Part shown: piece after piece, positions 1-7,420 of the stretch
Numbering within the stretch: position 1 is the stretch's first letter
Layout of the letters: the number at the start of each line of letters is the position of its first letter
Source: an uncultured Mediterranea sp.
Lineage (GTDB): Bacteria > Bacteroidota > Bacteroidia > Bacteroidales > Bacteroidaceae
Direction of reading: 5' to 3'
Assembly (NCBI GenBank): GCA_946007445.1
Contig: CAMGAL010000023.1
Span: 1-13,498, forward strand
Length of the DNA: 13,498 nucleotides
Program-made: the position numbers and the translations under genes
The notes under the pieces: model-generated
The model's input: only the letters and a program-made list of their open reading frames with translations
The model's database searches: none
Told to the model about the DNA's origin: nothing

Positions 1-1
1 C

Positions 2-205
2 CCCAAGAACATGGAGAACCTCAAGAGCGAGTTCTTCATCCCCTTGATGATGGATAAGCTCATCAGCGACGGCACAGCTACCTGCGAGGTGCTCGACACC
101 ACCAGCAAGTGGTTTGGCGTGACCTATCCTGAAGACCGCCCCGCCGTGGTGGCCAAGATTCAGTCGCTCATCGACGCCGGCGAATATCCTGCCAAGTTGT
201 TCTAA
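2..205 (+). CDS. Nucleotidyltransferase-family protein, C-terminal fragment
   Basis: Only the last 67 codons are in the window. The frame is open from the left edge, so the Met at 11 is internal and not the start. The visible tail contains KSEFFIPLMMDKLI, then a hydrophilic stretch with TSKWFGVTYPEDRP, and ends GEYPAKLF. From memory this matches the C-terminus of Bacteroidales NTP-transferase proteins, which have a PF00483-like fold and are often encoded next to sugar or choline kinases. The catalytic GxGxR region would lie upstream, outside the window, so substrate and reaction cannot be read here. A strong hairpin terminator begins about 23 bases after the stop. The family assignment rests on resemblance of the tail only. 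Confidence 0.6.
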   Translation, partial: PKNMENLKSEFFIPLMMDKLISDGTATCEVLDTTSKWFGVTYPEDRPAVVAKIQSLIDAGEYPAKLF

Positions 206-227
206 GCTACTCGAATATCTATATAAG

Positions 228-266
228 AAGAGGGTGTGCATCTCGGGATGCACACCCTCTTATTTT
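228..266. terminator. Rho-independent terminator between convergent genes
   Basis: A perfect 15-bp stem (228-242 pairing with 247-261, rich in GGGTGTGC/GCACACCC) encloses the loop TCGG. On the plus strand it is followed by ATTTT, giving a good terminator for the nucleotidyltransferase gene. On the minus strand the downstream tract is TTATAT, weaker but usable, and the exporter stop is at 317. The hairpin is therefore placed to end both converging transcripts. Confidence 0.85.
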
Positions 267-316
267 GAAGTCAGTCCGAAAAGTTGGTAGCATGGAATGT
301 ATTATTCGAATCCACG

Positions 317-2152
317 TCATCGGTTCTGCATCTCATGCAGACGGCGGTAGTAGCCGTCCTGTGCCAGCAGCTCCTCGTGGCGACCACGCTCCACGATGCG
401 GCCCTCGTGCAAGACGCAGATCTCGTCGGCATTGCGGATGGTGGAGAGGCGGTGGGCAATGGCAATGGTGGTGCGCGTCTTCATGAGCCGTTCCAACGCC
501 TCCTGCACGAGCCGCTCGCTCTCGGTATCGAGGGCACTGGTGGCCTCGTCGAGGATGAGGATAGGAGGATTCTTCAAGATGGCCCGCGCAATGCTGATGC
601 GCTGACGCTGGCCACCGGAGAGCTTGCCGCCCCGGTCGCCGATGTTGGTCTGATAACCTTGCTCAGAGGCCATGATGAAGTCGTGGGCATTGGCGATTTT
701 GGCGGCCTCCACCACTTGCTCCATGGTGGCGTTCTCCACACCGAAGGCAATGTTGTTGAAGAAGGTATCGTTGAAGAGGATGGCCTCCTGGTTGACGTTG
801 CCTATCAAGGCACGGAGGTCGTGGATGCGCACGTTGCGTATATCGGTACCGTCAATCAATATCTGCCCCTGCTGCACATCGTGGTAGCGCGGCAACAGAT
901 CCACCAGGGTGGACTTGCCCGAACCCGACTGACCCACCAGGGCAATAGTCTTGCCCCGAGGCACGGTGAGGTTCACCCGATGAAGCACTTCATGTCCGCT
1001 CTCGTAGCTGAAGGAGATGTCGCGGAACTCAATCTCGCGCTGCAAGCCGGGAAGCGGCTGCGGATGTTCCGGCTCGCGGATGGGGTTCACGGCCAGCAGG
1101 ATCTTGTCCACGCGCTCCATCGAGGCCAGTCCTTTGGGGATGTTGTAGCCTGCCTTGGCAAAGTCTTTGAGGGGATTGATGATGCTGTAGAGGATGACCA
1201 TGTAGAAGATGAAGGTGGAGGCCTCGATAGAGGAGCTCTCGCCTAAAATGAGCAGGCCGCCGAACCAGAGCACCAGCACGATGAGCAGGGTGCCGAGGAA
1301 CTCGCTCATGGGGTGGGCCAAGGCCTGGCGGGTGGCCACTCGGGCCGTGGCATCGCGGTACTCGTTGCTGCAGGCGGCAAAGCGGTCGAGCATCTTGCGT
1401 TCGGCCACAAAGGCCTTGATGATGCGCAGGCCACCCAAGGTCTCCTCCAGCTGCGACATGGTATCGCTCCACTTCGACTGTGCGAAGAGCGACTTGCGTT
1501 TCAGCTTCTTGCCCACCTTGCCCATCAGCCAGCCCATGCCCGGCAGCACCAGGATGGTGAAGAGCGTGAGCTGCCAGCTGGTGACGATCAGCGTGCCGAA
1601 GTAGAAGAGTATCAGGATGGGATTCTTGAGCAGCATGTCGAGCGAGGAGGTGATGGAGGTCTCTATCTCAGTCACATCGCCGCTCATGCGGGCGATGATG
1701 TCGCCCTTGCGCTCCTCGCTGAAGAAGCCCAGCGGCAGGCGGAGCACCTTCTCGTAGACCTGTACACGGATGTCGCGCACCACGCCCGTGCGCAGCGGTA
1801 TCATCACGGCCGATGCGCCGAAGTAGCAGGAGGTCTTGAGCAGCGTCATGAAGGCCAGGAAGAGCCCCAGAAAGAGCAGCGTGTTGGCCGGGCCATATTG
1901 CTGGATGAGCTGCGTCACGCTGTAGTAGAAGTTGTTCACCGCCACCTCTTTCAGGCCGGCACTCCCCCACTCCATCCACTCGTAGACGCGGTTGTTGTCA
2001 CCCGTCTTGAAGAGGATGTTCAGGATGGGAATCAACAGGGTGAACGAGAAGACATTGAAGATGGCAGACAGGACATTGAGCACCACGGCCCAAGCTATAT
2101 ATCGTCGGTATGGCGCAATGAAACGCCTGATAACGTGCAGAAATTCCTTCAT
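317..2152 (-). CDS. MsbA-like ABC exporter (fused membrane and ATPase half-transporter)
   Basis: This is a 611-residue half-transporter expected to dimerise in the inner membrane and export a lipid or other hydrophobic substrate using ATP. The N-terminal ~340 residues hold the exporter membrane domain, with hydrophobic segments near 20-48, 92-118, 178-206 and 285-330. The ATPase domain follows: Walker A GQSGSGKST (407-415), signature LSGGQ (511-515), Walker B ILILDE (531-536), and the H-loop His567 in AHRLS. All ATPase motifs are intact. An in-frame Met at 2182 would extend it by ten residues. I chose Met at 2152 because the -7 promoter element (2180-2187) overlaps the upstream start, and the protein then begins MKEFLHVIRRF as in relatives. 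Substrate is unknown: MsbA-type lipid A flipping or a multidrug/peptide role are both possible. Its neighbour across the divergent promoter is an envelope phosphotransferase, which weakly favours an envelope lipid role. Confidence 0.93.
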   Translation of the reverse strand: MKEFLHVIRRFIAPYRRYIAWAVVLNVLSAIFNVFSFTLLIPILNILFKTGDNNRVYEWMEWGSAGLKEVAVNNFYYSVTQLIQQYGPANTLLFLGLFLAFMTLLKTSCYFGASAVMIPLRTGVVRDIRVQVYEKVLRLPLGFFSEERKGDIIARMSGDVTEIETSITSSLDMLLKNPILILFYFGTLIVTSWQLTLFTILVLPGMGWLMGKVGKKLKRKSLFAQSKWSDTMSQLEETLGGLRIIKAFVAERKMLDRFAACSNEYRDATARVATRQALAHPMSEFLGTLLIVLVLWFGGLLILGESSSIEASTFIFYMVILYSIINPLKDFAKAGYNIPKGLASMERVDKILLAVNPIREPEHPQPLPGLQREIEFRDISFSYESGHEVLHRVNLTVPRGKTIALVGQSGSGKSTLVDLLPRYHDVQQGQILIDGTDIRNVRIHDLRALIGNVNQEAILFNDTFFNNIAFGVENATMEQVVEAAKIANAHDFIMASEQGYQTNIGDRGGKLSGGQRQRISIARAILKNPPILILDEATSALDTESERLVQEALERLMKTRTTIAIAHRLSTIRNADEICVLHEGRIVERGRHEELLAQDGYYRRLHEMQNR

Positions 2153-2179
2153 ATTACAGTTTTCAAAAATAACCCGCTG

Positions 2180-2187
2180 CAAAGATA
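2180..2187 (-). promoter_or_regulatory. Bacteroidota -7 promoter element for the ABC exporter
   Basis: The minus strand reads TATCTTTG, an exact match to the Bacteroidota -7 consensus TAnnTTTG. Transcription would start near 2175, giving a leader of about 20 bases before the ATG at 2152. No clear -33 TTTG is seen at the expected distance. It rules out the upstream Met at 2182 as start. Confidence 0.65.
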
Positions 2188-2208
2188 GCTAAAATCCTCA
2201 AGATTTCG

Positions 2209-2216
2209 TACATTTG
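2209..2216 (+). promoter_or_regulatory. Bacteroidota -7 promoter element for the LTA-synthase-like gene
   Basis: TACATTTG matches TAnnTTTG exactly and lies 22 bases before the ATG at 2239. It is divergent from the exporter promoter, with only 21 bases between the two boxes, so the two genes probably compete for or share polymerase access. Confidence 0.6.
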
Positions 2217-2238
2217 CCCTGTCAATCAACGAGGAATC

Positions 2239-4017
2239 ATGAAATATACCCCGAAAACCATCGATAAGCCGACCCTTTGCTTCTGGGTGCTGGCCATGCT
2301 GAAGTTCCTGTTCTTCAACTTGATGTGGTGTCTGCCCACCACGTTTGTCCCCTTCTCTACGCTGGAGATGTATGCCTCGGCCATCCTGGTGTCGCTATTG
2401 CTGGTGATGCCCTACAAGTTCTTCCGCCTGTGGCGCACGCAGGTGGTCATCCTGCTACTGCTCGATGCCCTGCTGGTGGCCAATCTGATGTACTTCCGCA
2501 CCTACTACACGGCCATTCCGCTGAGCAGCTATGCAATCTCCACAGTAGGCAATCTGGCCGACTTCAAGGCCTCCGTGCGCGACTCGCTGCGATGGAGCGA
2601 CCTCTTCTTCCCGCTCACCACGCTGGTTGCCATTCCGCTCTACCTGCACTATCGGAGGCAGACTTCGCGCCACGGCACCCTGTTCCTGCCGCTGTTCAGC
2701 ATCAGCCTCCTGCTGCTGGTCTTCACCACCCTCGTGAAGGGAGGCTTCACCCATACCTACAACAAGATGCGACAGAAGGCCTACCTCTGCTCCAGCGGAG
2801 CGGTGCTCTATACCGTTTTCGGCAGCTTGGCCTTCGACCTGCTGGAGCAAGACCAGACACTGACCGAGGCCGACCGAAGCCGTATCGAGGAGTGGCTGCG
2901 ACGCCAACCGGCCCCCTATGCCGCCGATTCTACCCTGACCCCGCGCCGCCACTGCATCGTCATCCTGGCCGAGAGCTTCGAGAGCAGGGTGCTGGAGCGC
3001 AGTGTGGAGGGACAGGAGATTACTCCCTACCTCAACCGACTGCTGGCTGACTCTACCACCCTCTATGCACCCCACATGTTGTCGCAGGTGAAGGGTGGAC
3101 GTTCCATCGACGCCCAGCTTCTACTATGTGCAGGGCTGCTCCCCATCCAGTCGGGCACCTACGCCAGCCTCTACCCCGACCACACCTACTACACCCTGCA
3201 GAAGGCCCTGAAGCAGAAGTACGGCTCACGCTCCTACCTGCTGACCATCGACAAGCTCTCCACCTGGAATCAGGGAGTCATCGCCCAGAGCTTCGGCACC
3301 GATACCTTGATAGCCTACCGCGACTTCGAGCTGGGCGAAGCCTTCGGCACCCACCGACGCACCGGCGACGGCTCCTTCTTCGAGCAGTGCCGGCAGAAGA
3401 TGGAGCGGGGCGACATCTGGCGCCCCGGCGAGAGTGTCTATATGCAGCTGGTCACCTACTCGGGCCATGCTCCGTTCGTCCTGCCCGAGGAGCTGCGCGA
3501 GGTGCATTTCTCCGACTCTATTCCCACCAAGGCGGCCCACTATATGCAGACCGCCCACTACACCGACCGCGCTATCGGACGCTTCGTGGAGTATCTGAAG
3601 AGCCGCCCCGAGTACCGCGACATGCTCATCGTCATCACGGGCGACCACGAGGGACTGGCCCGATACCGCCAGCCGCTCTGCGAGTCGCAAGGTGGGCGCG
3701 GACTGGTGTCGCCTTATCAATACACCCCGTTCATTGTGGTAAACTCGCCTGTGGGTATGCGCTACGAGGCAGTGATGGGGCAAGTGGACATGTACCCCAC
3801 CCTGCTCTCGCTGCTCGGTTTGGACGATTATCCCTGGCACGGGTTAGGACAGAGCATCCTCGACCCCTCCAAGCCCGCCTTTGCTGTCAGCCCCCACGAT
3901 GTGGTGGAGGGCGACGCCCCCTCTGACGAGCTGCTGCAGCAGGCGCGTGAGGCCTACAATGTGTCCGACCTCATCATCCGGTTCGACTACTTGAAGGAGT
4001 TGGAAGGAGGGGATTAA
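2239..4017 (+). CDS. LTA-synthase-family membrane phosphotransferase (sulfatase/alkaline phosphatase fold)
   Basis: This 592-residue protein has a membrane N-terminus (hydrophobic segments near 15-35, 44-58, 68-88, 120-136 and 147-166) followed by a periplasmic sulfatase-fold domain. Conserved metal and catalytic positions are visible: Glu245 in ILAESFESR, the nucleophile region VKGGRSID with Ser289 where Staphylococcus LtaS has Thr, His410 in YSGHAPF, and Asp469-His470 in ITGDHEG. Family members transfer phosphoglycerol or phosphoethanolamine from phospholipid to an envelope acceptor. As Bacteroidota lack Gram-positive lipoteichoic acid, the acceptor here is more likely an outer-envelope glycan or lipid, which is inference. 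The ATG at 2239 follows a promoter box closely and starts just before the first membrane segment. A palindromic element separates its stop from convergent speA. Confidence 0.88.
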   Translation: MKYTPKTIDKPTLCFWVLAMLKFLFFNLMWCLPTTFVPFSTLEMYASAILVSLLLVMPYKFFRLWRTQVVILLLLDALLVANLMYFRTYYTAIPLSSYAISTVGNLADFKASVRDSLRWSDLFFPLTTLVAIPLYLHYRRQTSRHGTLFLPLFSISLLLLVFTTLVKGGFTHTYNKMRQKAYLCSSGAVLYTVFGSLAFDLLEQDQTLTEADRSRIEEWLRRQPAPYAADSTLTPRRHCIVILAESFESRVLERSVEGQEITPYLNRLLADSTTLYAPHMLSQVKGGRSIDAQLLLCAGLLPIQSGTYASLYPDHTYYTLQKALKQKYGSRSYLLTIDKLSTWNQGVIAQSFGTDTLIAYRDFELGEAFGTHRRTGDGSFFEQCRQKMERGDIWRPGESVYMQLVTYSGHAPFVLPEELREVHFSDSIPTKAAHYMQTAHYTDRAIGRFVEYLKSRPEYRDMLIVITGDHEGLARYRQPLCESQGGRGLVSPYQYTPFIVVNSPVGMRYEAVMGQVDMYPTLLSLLGLDDYPWHGLGQSILDPSKPAFAVSPHDVVEGDAPSDELLQQAREAYNVSDLIIRFDYLKELEGGD

Positions 4018-4037
4018 ATATCTCGTACGAACCAATG

Positions 4038-4146
4038 TACCAATGACATAGTCCGTAGGGGCAGACCTATGTGTCTGCCCGGAATGCATAAGCATGTGTA
4101 TTCGGGCAGACGCACAGGTCCGCCCCTACAAATTTTGTCATTGGTA
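4038..4146. repeat. Nested palindromic MITE/REP-like element
   Basis: The outer arms TACCAATGACA (4038-4048) and TGTCATTGGTA (4136-4146) are perfect 11-bp inverted repeats, bounded by TA on both sides. Inside, 4055-4081 and 4103-4129 are 27-base arms matching at 24 positions when inverted. Each inner arm also folds on itself: GGGCAGAC (4059-4066) with GTCTGCCC (4073-4080), and a near copy on the right. It contains no ORF of note. It fills the gap between two convergent genes, so its RNA could end transcription from both sides. Similar GTAGGGGC palindromes occur in other genomes from memory, but no copy-number check was possible. Confidence 0.75.
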
Positions 4147-4163
4147 GCGCAGCGGTGTCGAAT

Positions 4164-6056
4164 TTACTCCAAATAGGTGTAGCCATACAGACCCGAGCGA
4201 TAGTTGCTCAGGAACTCCTTTCCCTCTTCCAGGGTGATGTTGCCCTTCTTCACCGAACGCGACACCCACGTCTCGAGCGTGCGAACCAGCTTCTTGGCAT
4301 CATACTGCACATAGTCGAGCACTTCGGCCACGGTCTCACCGTCTATCAGCTGGTCAATGGTGTAGCCCTTGTCGTTGACAGAGACGTGCACGGCATTCGT
4401 ATCGCCGAAGAGGTTGTGCATATCGCCCAGTATCTCCTGATAGGCACCTACGAGGAACACAGCCAGGTAGTAGTGCTCCTTGTCGCGCAGCGCGTGGAGG
4501 GGCAGCGTAGTGGCATCGGCACGCGAGCTGACGAAGTTGGCTATCTTGCCGTCGGAGTCGCAGGTCATGTCCTGCAGGGTGGCTTCACGGTCGGGCTTCT
4601 CGTCGAGGCGCTGGATGGGGATGATGGGGATCTTCTGGTCGATGGCCCAGGAGTCGGGCAGCGACTGGAAGAGGGAGAAGTTGCAGAAGTACTTGTCGGC
4701 CAGCAGCTTGCTGAGCTTGCGGAACTCCTCCGGGCAGTGCTTCATCTGACTGGCAATGGTATTGATTTCACGACAGATGCTCCAGAAGAGTTTCTCAATC
4801 TGTGCGCGTGTGTTGAGGTCCACAATGCCGTGGCTGAAGAGGTCGAGGGCCTCCTCACGGATCTGCTGGGCATCGTGCCAGGGCTCCAGCATACTGCGCT
4901 GGTTCAGGTTGTCCCAGATGGAGTAGAGCTCCTTCACCAGCTCGTGGGCATTCTCGTCGGGCTCCCAGTCATCGTCCATCTCGGGCAGGGAGGCTGTCTC
5001 CAGCACCTCGAAGATGAGCACCGAGTGGTGGGCGGTGAGGCTACGGCCGGTCTCGGTAATGATGTTGGGGTGGCAGAATCCGTGTTTGTCGGCCGCATCC
5101 ACAAAGGTGGACACCACGTCGTTGACATACTCCTGGATGGAGTAGTTGACGGAGCTTTCGCTGTTGCTGGATCGCGTGCCGTCGTAGTCCACACCCATGC
5201 CTCCGCCAGTGTCGACAAACTCGATGTTGAAGCCCATCTTGTGGAGTTGGATGTAGAATTGCGAAGCCTCGCGCAAGGCATTCTTGATGCGGCGTATCTT
5301 GGTGATTTGGCTTCCTATGTGGAAGTGTATGAGCTTCAGGCAGTCCTTGAGGTCCTTCTTCTCCAGGAAGTCGAGTGCTTCAAGCAGTTCGCTGGAGGTC
5401 AGGCCGAACTTGCTGGCATCGCCTCCGCTCTCCTCCCACTTGCCGCTACCGCTGGAGGCCAGCTTGATGCGGATGCCTATGTTGGGGCGCACCTTCAGCT
5501 GGCGGGCCATCTTGGCTATGATGTTCAGCTCGTTGAGCTTCTCCACCACCAGATAGATACGCTTTCCCATCTTCTGGGCGAGCAGGGCCATCTCGATGAA
5601 GTTTTCGTCCTTATAGCCGTTGCACACCACGAGCGAGTCGGGGTCTGTATTGATACCTATCACAGCGTGCAGTTCGGGTTTGGAGCCCGCCTCTAGGCCC
5701 AGGTTGAACTTCTTGCCATGCTGTATCATCTCCTCCACCACGGGCCTCATCTGATTGACCTTGATGGGATAGATGATGAAGTTCTCCCCCTTGTACCCAT
5801 ACTCCTCGGCGGCCTTCTTGAAGCAGCAAGACACCTTCTCGATGCGGTTGTCCAGGATATCGGGAAATCTCACCAGCATGGGCGTCGTCACGTCGCGCAG
5901 TTGGAGTTCGTCCACCAGGTCACGCAGGTCCACGGCCACGCCATCCTTGCGGGGAGTCACCACGATATGTCCCTTCTCATTGATACCAAAGTAGGAAGTG
6001 CCCCAACCGGTAATGTTGTACAGCTCTTCCGAATCTTCAATACGCCATTTTCTCAT
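4164..6056 (-). CDS. speA: Biosynthetic arginine decarboxylase
   Basis: A PLP-dependent fold III decarboxylase of 630 residues, the usual SpeA length. It converts arginine to agmatine and CO2, the first step of the agmatine route to putrescine and spermidine. Visible motifs are the PLP lysine Lys99 in YPIKVNQ, HIGSQ (246-250) and the glycine loop TGGGMGVDYDG (283-293) for phosphate binding, ETGRS (335-339), and the active-site Cys499 in CDSDG donated across the dimer. The open frame extends 30 codons further to 6146. I chose Met at 6056 because the promoter box at 6115-6122 lies inside that extension, and the extension (with NVYFCTHTE) does not resemble the family. It appears to be a single-gene transcript, with an inverted repeat just upstream of its promoter. 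Confidence 0.95.
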   Translation of the reverse strand: MRKWRIEDSEELYNITGWGTSYFGINEKGHIVVTPRKDGVAVDLRDLVDELQLRDVTTPMLVRFPDILDNRIEKVSCCFKKAAEEYGYKGENFIIYPIKVNQMRPVVEEMIQHGKKFNLGLEAGSKPELHAVIGINTDPDSLVVCNGYKDENFIEMALLAQKMGKRIYLVVEKLNELNIIAKMARQLKVRPNIGIRIKLASSGSGKWEESGGDASKFGLTSSELLEALDFLEKKDLKDCLKLIHFHIGSQITKIRRIKNALREASQFYIQLHKMGFNIEFVDTGGGMGVDYDGTRSSNSESSVNYSIQEYVNDVVSTFVDAADKHGFCHPNIITETGRSLTAHHSVLIFEVLETASLPEMDDDWEPDENAHELVKELYSIWDNLNQRSMLEPWHDAQQIREEALDLFSHGIVDLNTRAQIEKLFWSICREINTIASQMKHCPEEFRKLSKLLADKYFCNFSLFQSLPDSWAIDQKIPIIPIQRLDEKPDREATLQDMTCDSDGKIANFVSSRADATTLPLHALRDKEHYYLAVFLVGAYQEILGDMHNLFGDTNAVHVSVNDKGYTIDQLIDGETVAEVLDYVQYDAKKLVRTLETWVSRSVKKGNITLEEGKEFLSNYRSGLYGYTYLE

Positions 6057-6114
6057 TCTTTCTTTTTTCGGTTTGTTGGTAGGTTCTACAATTAAATCGG
6101 TCTCTGTGTGCGTG

Positions 6115-6122
6115 CAAAAATA
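6115..6122 (-). promoter_or_regulatory. Bacteroidota -7 promoter element for speA
   Basis: The minus strand reads TATTTTTG, an exact TAnnTTTG match. Transcription would start near 6111, leaving a leader of about 55 bases before the ATG at 6056. A 9-bp inverted repeat (6127-6157) lies immediately upstream, over the usual -33 region. Confidence 0.6.
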
Positions 6123-6126
6123 CACA

Positions 6127-6157
6127 TTTCTCCAATATATCCTCACGTTTGGAGAAA
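6127..6157. repeat. Inverted repeat over the speA promoter upstream region
   Basis: TTTCTCCAA (6127-6135) and TTGGAGAAA (6149-6157) are a perfect 9-bp inverted repeat with a 13-base spacer. It lies between the aroK stop (6179) and the speA -7 box (6115-6122). It could be an operator for speA or a weak terminator for aroK. The minus-strand sequence after the stem is TGTGTATTTTTG, not a clean U-tract. Confidence 0.5.
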
Positions 6158-6178
6158 AGAAATGCCCTCATCCGGCTA

Positions 6179-6706
6179 TTATTCGGCCAAAAGAGATTGC
6201 AAAGCCTCTACCGACTGGCCGATTTGGTGGCGGTTTTCCAGCCGACTGCCGTCAAACCGATAGCGGGCCTGCGCGTAGAAAGGCATCCGCTGCTGCAAGG
6301 CCGAGGCTATGAAACCCTTCAGTTCCTCGTCGCTTTTGCCCAGCAGGATGGGGCGCTTCTGCGTAGCCACGCGCAGCCGGCTAAAGAGCACCTCCACGGG
6401 CACGTCGAGCAGCACCGTCTGCCCCTGGCGGTTCATATACTCCATGTTGTCGAAGAAGCAGGGCGTGCCGCCCCCGGTCGAGATGATGACATCCTCAAAG
6501 TCACCCACCTCATGCAGCATACGGCGCTCTATCTGCCGGAACTTCTCCTCTCCCTGCTCGGCAAAGAGCTGGCTGATGGTGCGGTGAAACCGCGACTCGA
6601 TGTACCAGTCGAGGTCAATGAACTCCAACCCGGTCTTCTGGGCATAGGCCTTGCCCAGTGTGGTCTTGCCGGCACCCATGTAGCCGGTCAGAAAGATTCG
6701 TGTCAT
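6179..6706 (-). CDS. aroK: Shikimate kinase
   Basis: A 175-residue P-loop kinase of normal shikimate kinase length. It phosphorylates shikimate at the 3-hydroxyl with ATP on the way to chorismate and aromatic amino acids. Visible motifs are Walker A GYMGAGKTT (8-16), the substrate-binding DLDWYIE (31-37), FRQIERR (56-62) with the expected Arg, STGGG (76-80), and the LID-region KRP (117-119). The reading frame is open upstream all the way to 7927, but the protein starts at MTRIFLTG: the family N-terminus falls there and its own promoter box sits 28 bases upstream. The upstream frame is antisense to rnhA and is not part of the gene. It is divergent from rnhA. Confidence 0.95.
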   Translation of the reverse strand: MTRIFLTGYMGAGKTTLGKAYAQKTGLEFIDLDWYIESRFHRTISQLFAEQGEEKFRQIERRMLHEVGDFEDVIISTGGGTPCFFDNMEYMNRQGQTVLLDVPVEVLFSRLRVATQKRPILLGKSDEELKGFIASALQQRMPFYAQARYRFDGSRLENRHQIGQSVEALQSLLAE

Positions 6707-6733
6707 GTATGCTCTGTTTTTTGTTTTTCCGTG

Positions 6734-6741
6734 CAAAAATA
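6734..6741 (-). promoter_or_regulatory. Bacteroidota -7 promoter element for aroK
   Basis: The minus strand reads TATTTTTG (TAnnTTTG). The predicted start near 6730 leaves a leader of about 24 bases before the aroK ATG at 6706. A dedicated promoter here supports aroK as a separate gene, not the tail of the long frame starting at 7927. Confidence 0.6.
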
Positions 6742-6762
6742 GTTTATTTCCGCAGATAATCC

Positions 6763-6770
6763 TACCTTTG
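6763..6770 (+). promoter_or_regulatory. Bacteroidota -7 promoter element for rnhA
   Basis: TACCTTTG matches TAnnTTTG exactly. Only eight bases separate it from the ATG at 6779, so the transcript would have a leader of about five bases or fewer. Confidence 0.6.
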
Positions 6771-6778
6771 CCGCAGAA

Positions 6779-7420
6779 ATGAGCAAAACATCGAAGAAAT
6801 ACTACGTCGTCTGGGTAGGAGCCTCCCCCGGCATCTACGAAAGCTGGGCCGACTGCCAGCTGCAGACCAAGGGATATGCCGGCGCACGCTACAAGGCCTT
6901 CGCCACGCGGCACGAGGCCGAAGAGGCCCTGGCCTCCCCACCCAATGCCTACCTCCGGCCTCCTGCCAAGGGGGCCCGCCCGCATCCCACCTGCTCGCCC
7001 GACAAGCTGCCCTCCGAGGTGGTGGCCAACAGCTTGGCCGTCGATGCCGCCTGCAGTGGCAACCCCGGACAGATGGAGTATCGGGGTGTCCACGTGGCCA
7101 GCGGCCAGCAGGTGTTCCACTTCGGCCCGGTGTATGGCACCAACAACATCGGCGAGTTTCTGGCCATCGTCCACGGCCTGGCCCTCATGCAGCAGCGGGG
7201 TCTCGACCTCCCCCTCTACAGCGACAGCGTCAATGCCATCAGCTGGGTTCGCCAGCGCAAGTGCAAGACCAAGCTGCCTCGCGATGCCCGCACCGAAGAG
7301 CTCTACCGCCTCATCGAGCGCGCCGAGCAGTGGCTTCACACCCACACCTACACCACCCCCATCCTCAAGTGGGAGACCTCCCGATGGGGCGAGATTCCTG
7401 CCGACTTCGGACGGAAGTAG
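6779..7420 (+). CDS. rnhA: Ribonuclease H with N-terminal hybrid-binding domain
   Basis: This 213-residue protein has two domains. Residues 6-50 (KYYVVWVGASPGIYESW, then a Lys/Tyr/Phe-rich segment) form the viroplasmin-like RNA/DNA hybrid-binding domain (PF01693). Residues ~83-213 form RNase HI, which cuts the RNA strand of RNA-DNA hybrids. All four catalytic acids are present: Asp89 in AVDAACSGNPG, Glu126 in NNIGEF, Asp149 in YSDS and Asp209 in IPADFGRK. A Pro/Ala-rich linker (53-80) joins the domains. The start lies eight bases after the -7 box, implying a near-leaderless mRNA, and no alternative Met precedes the first domain. The gene contains no TTA, CTA or TCA codon, which is why the opposite strand in codon register is entirely open. 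Confidence 0.93.
   Translation: MSKTSKKYYVVWVGASPGIYESWADCQLQTKGYAGARYKAFATRHEAEEALASPPNAYLRPPAKGARPHPTCSPDKLPSEVVANSLAVDAACSGNPGQMEYRGVHVASGQQVFHFGPVYGTNNIGEFLAIVHGLALMQQRGLDLPLYSDSVNAISWVRQRKCKTKLPRDARTEELYRLIERAEQWLHTHTYTTPILKWETSRWGEIPADFGRK

Noticed and set aside
284..1246. 320-codon plus-strand ORF opposite the ABC exporter
   Set aside because: The exporter has complete motifs. The plus frame is a GC-rich shadow with no recognisable domain.
4155..5696. 513-codon plus-strand ORF opposite speA
   Set aside because: It is a low-complexity Val/Leu/Gly/His-rich antisense shadow. speA carries every expected catalytic motif.
6057..6146. 30-residue N-terminal extension of SpeA
   Set aside because: The -7 promoter element lies within it and it does not resemble the family N-terminus.
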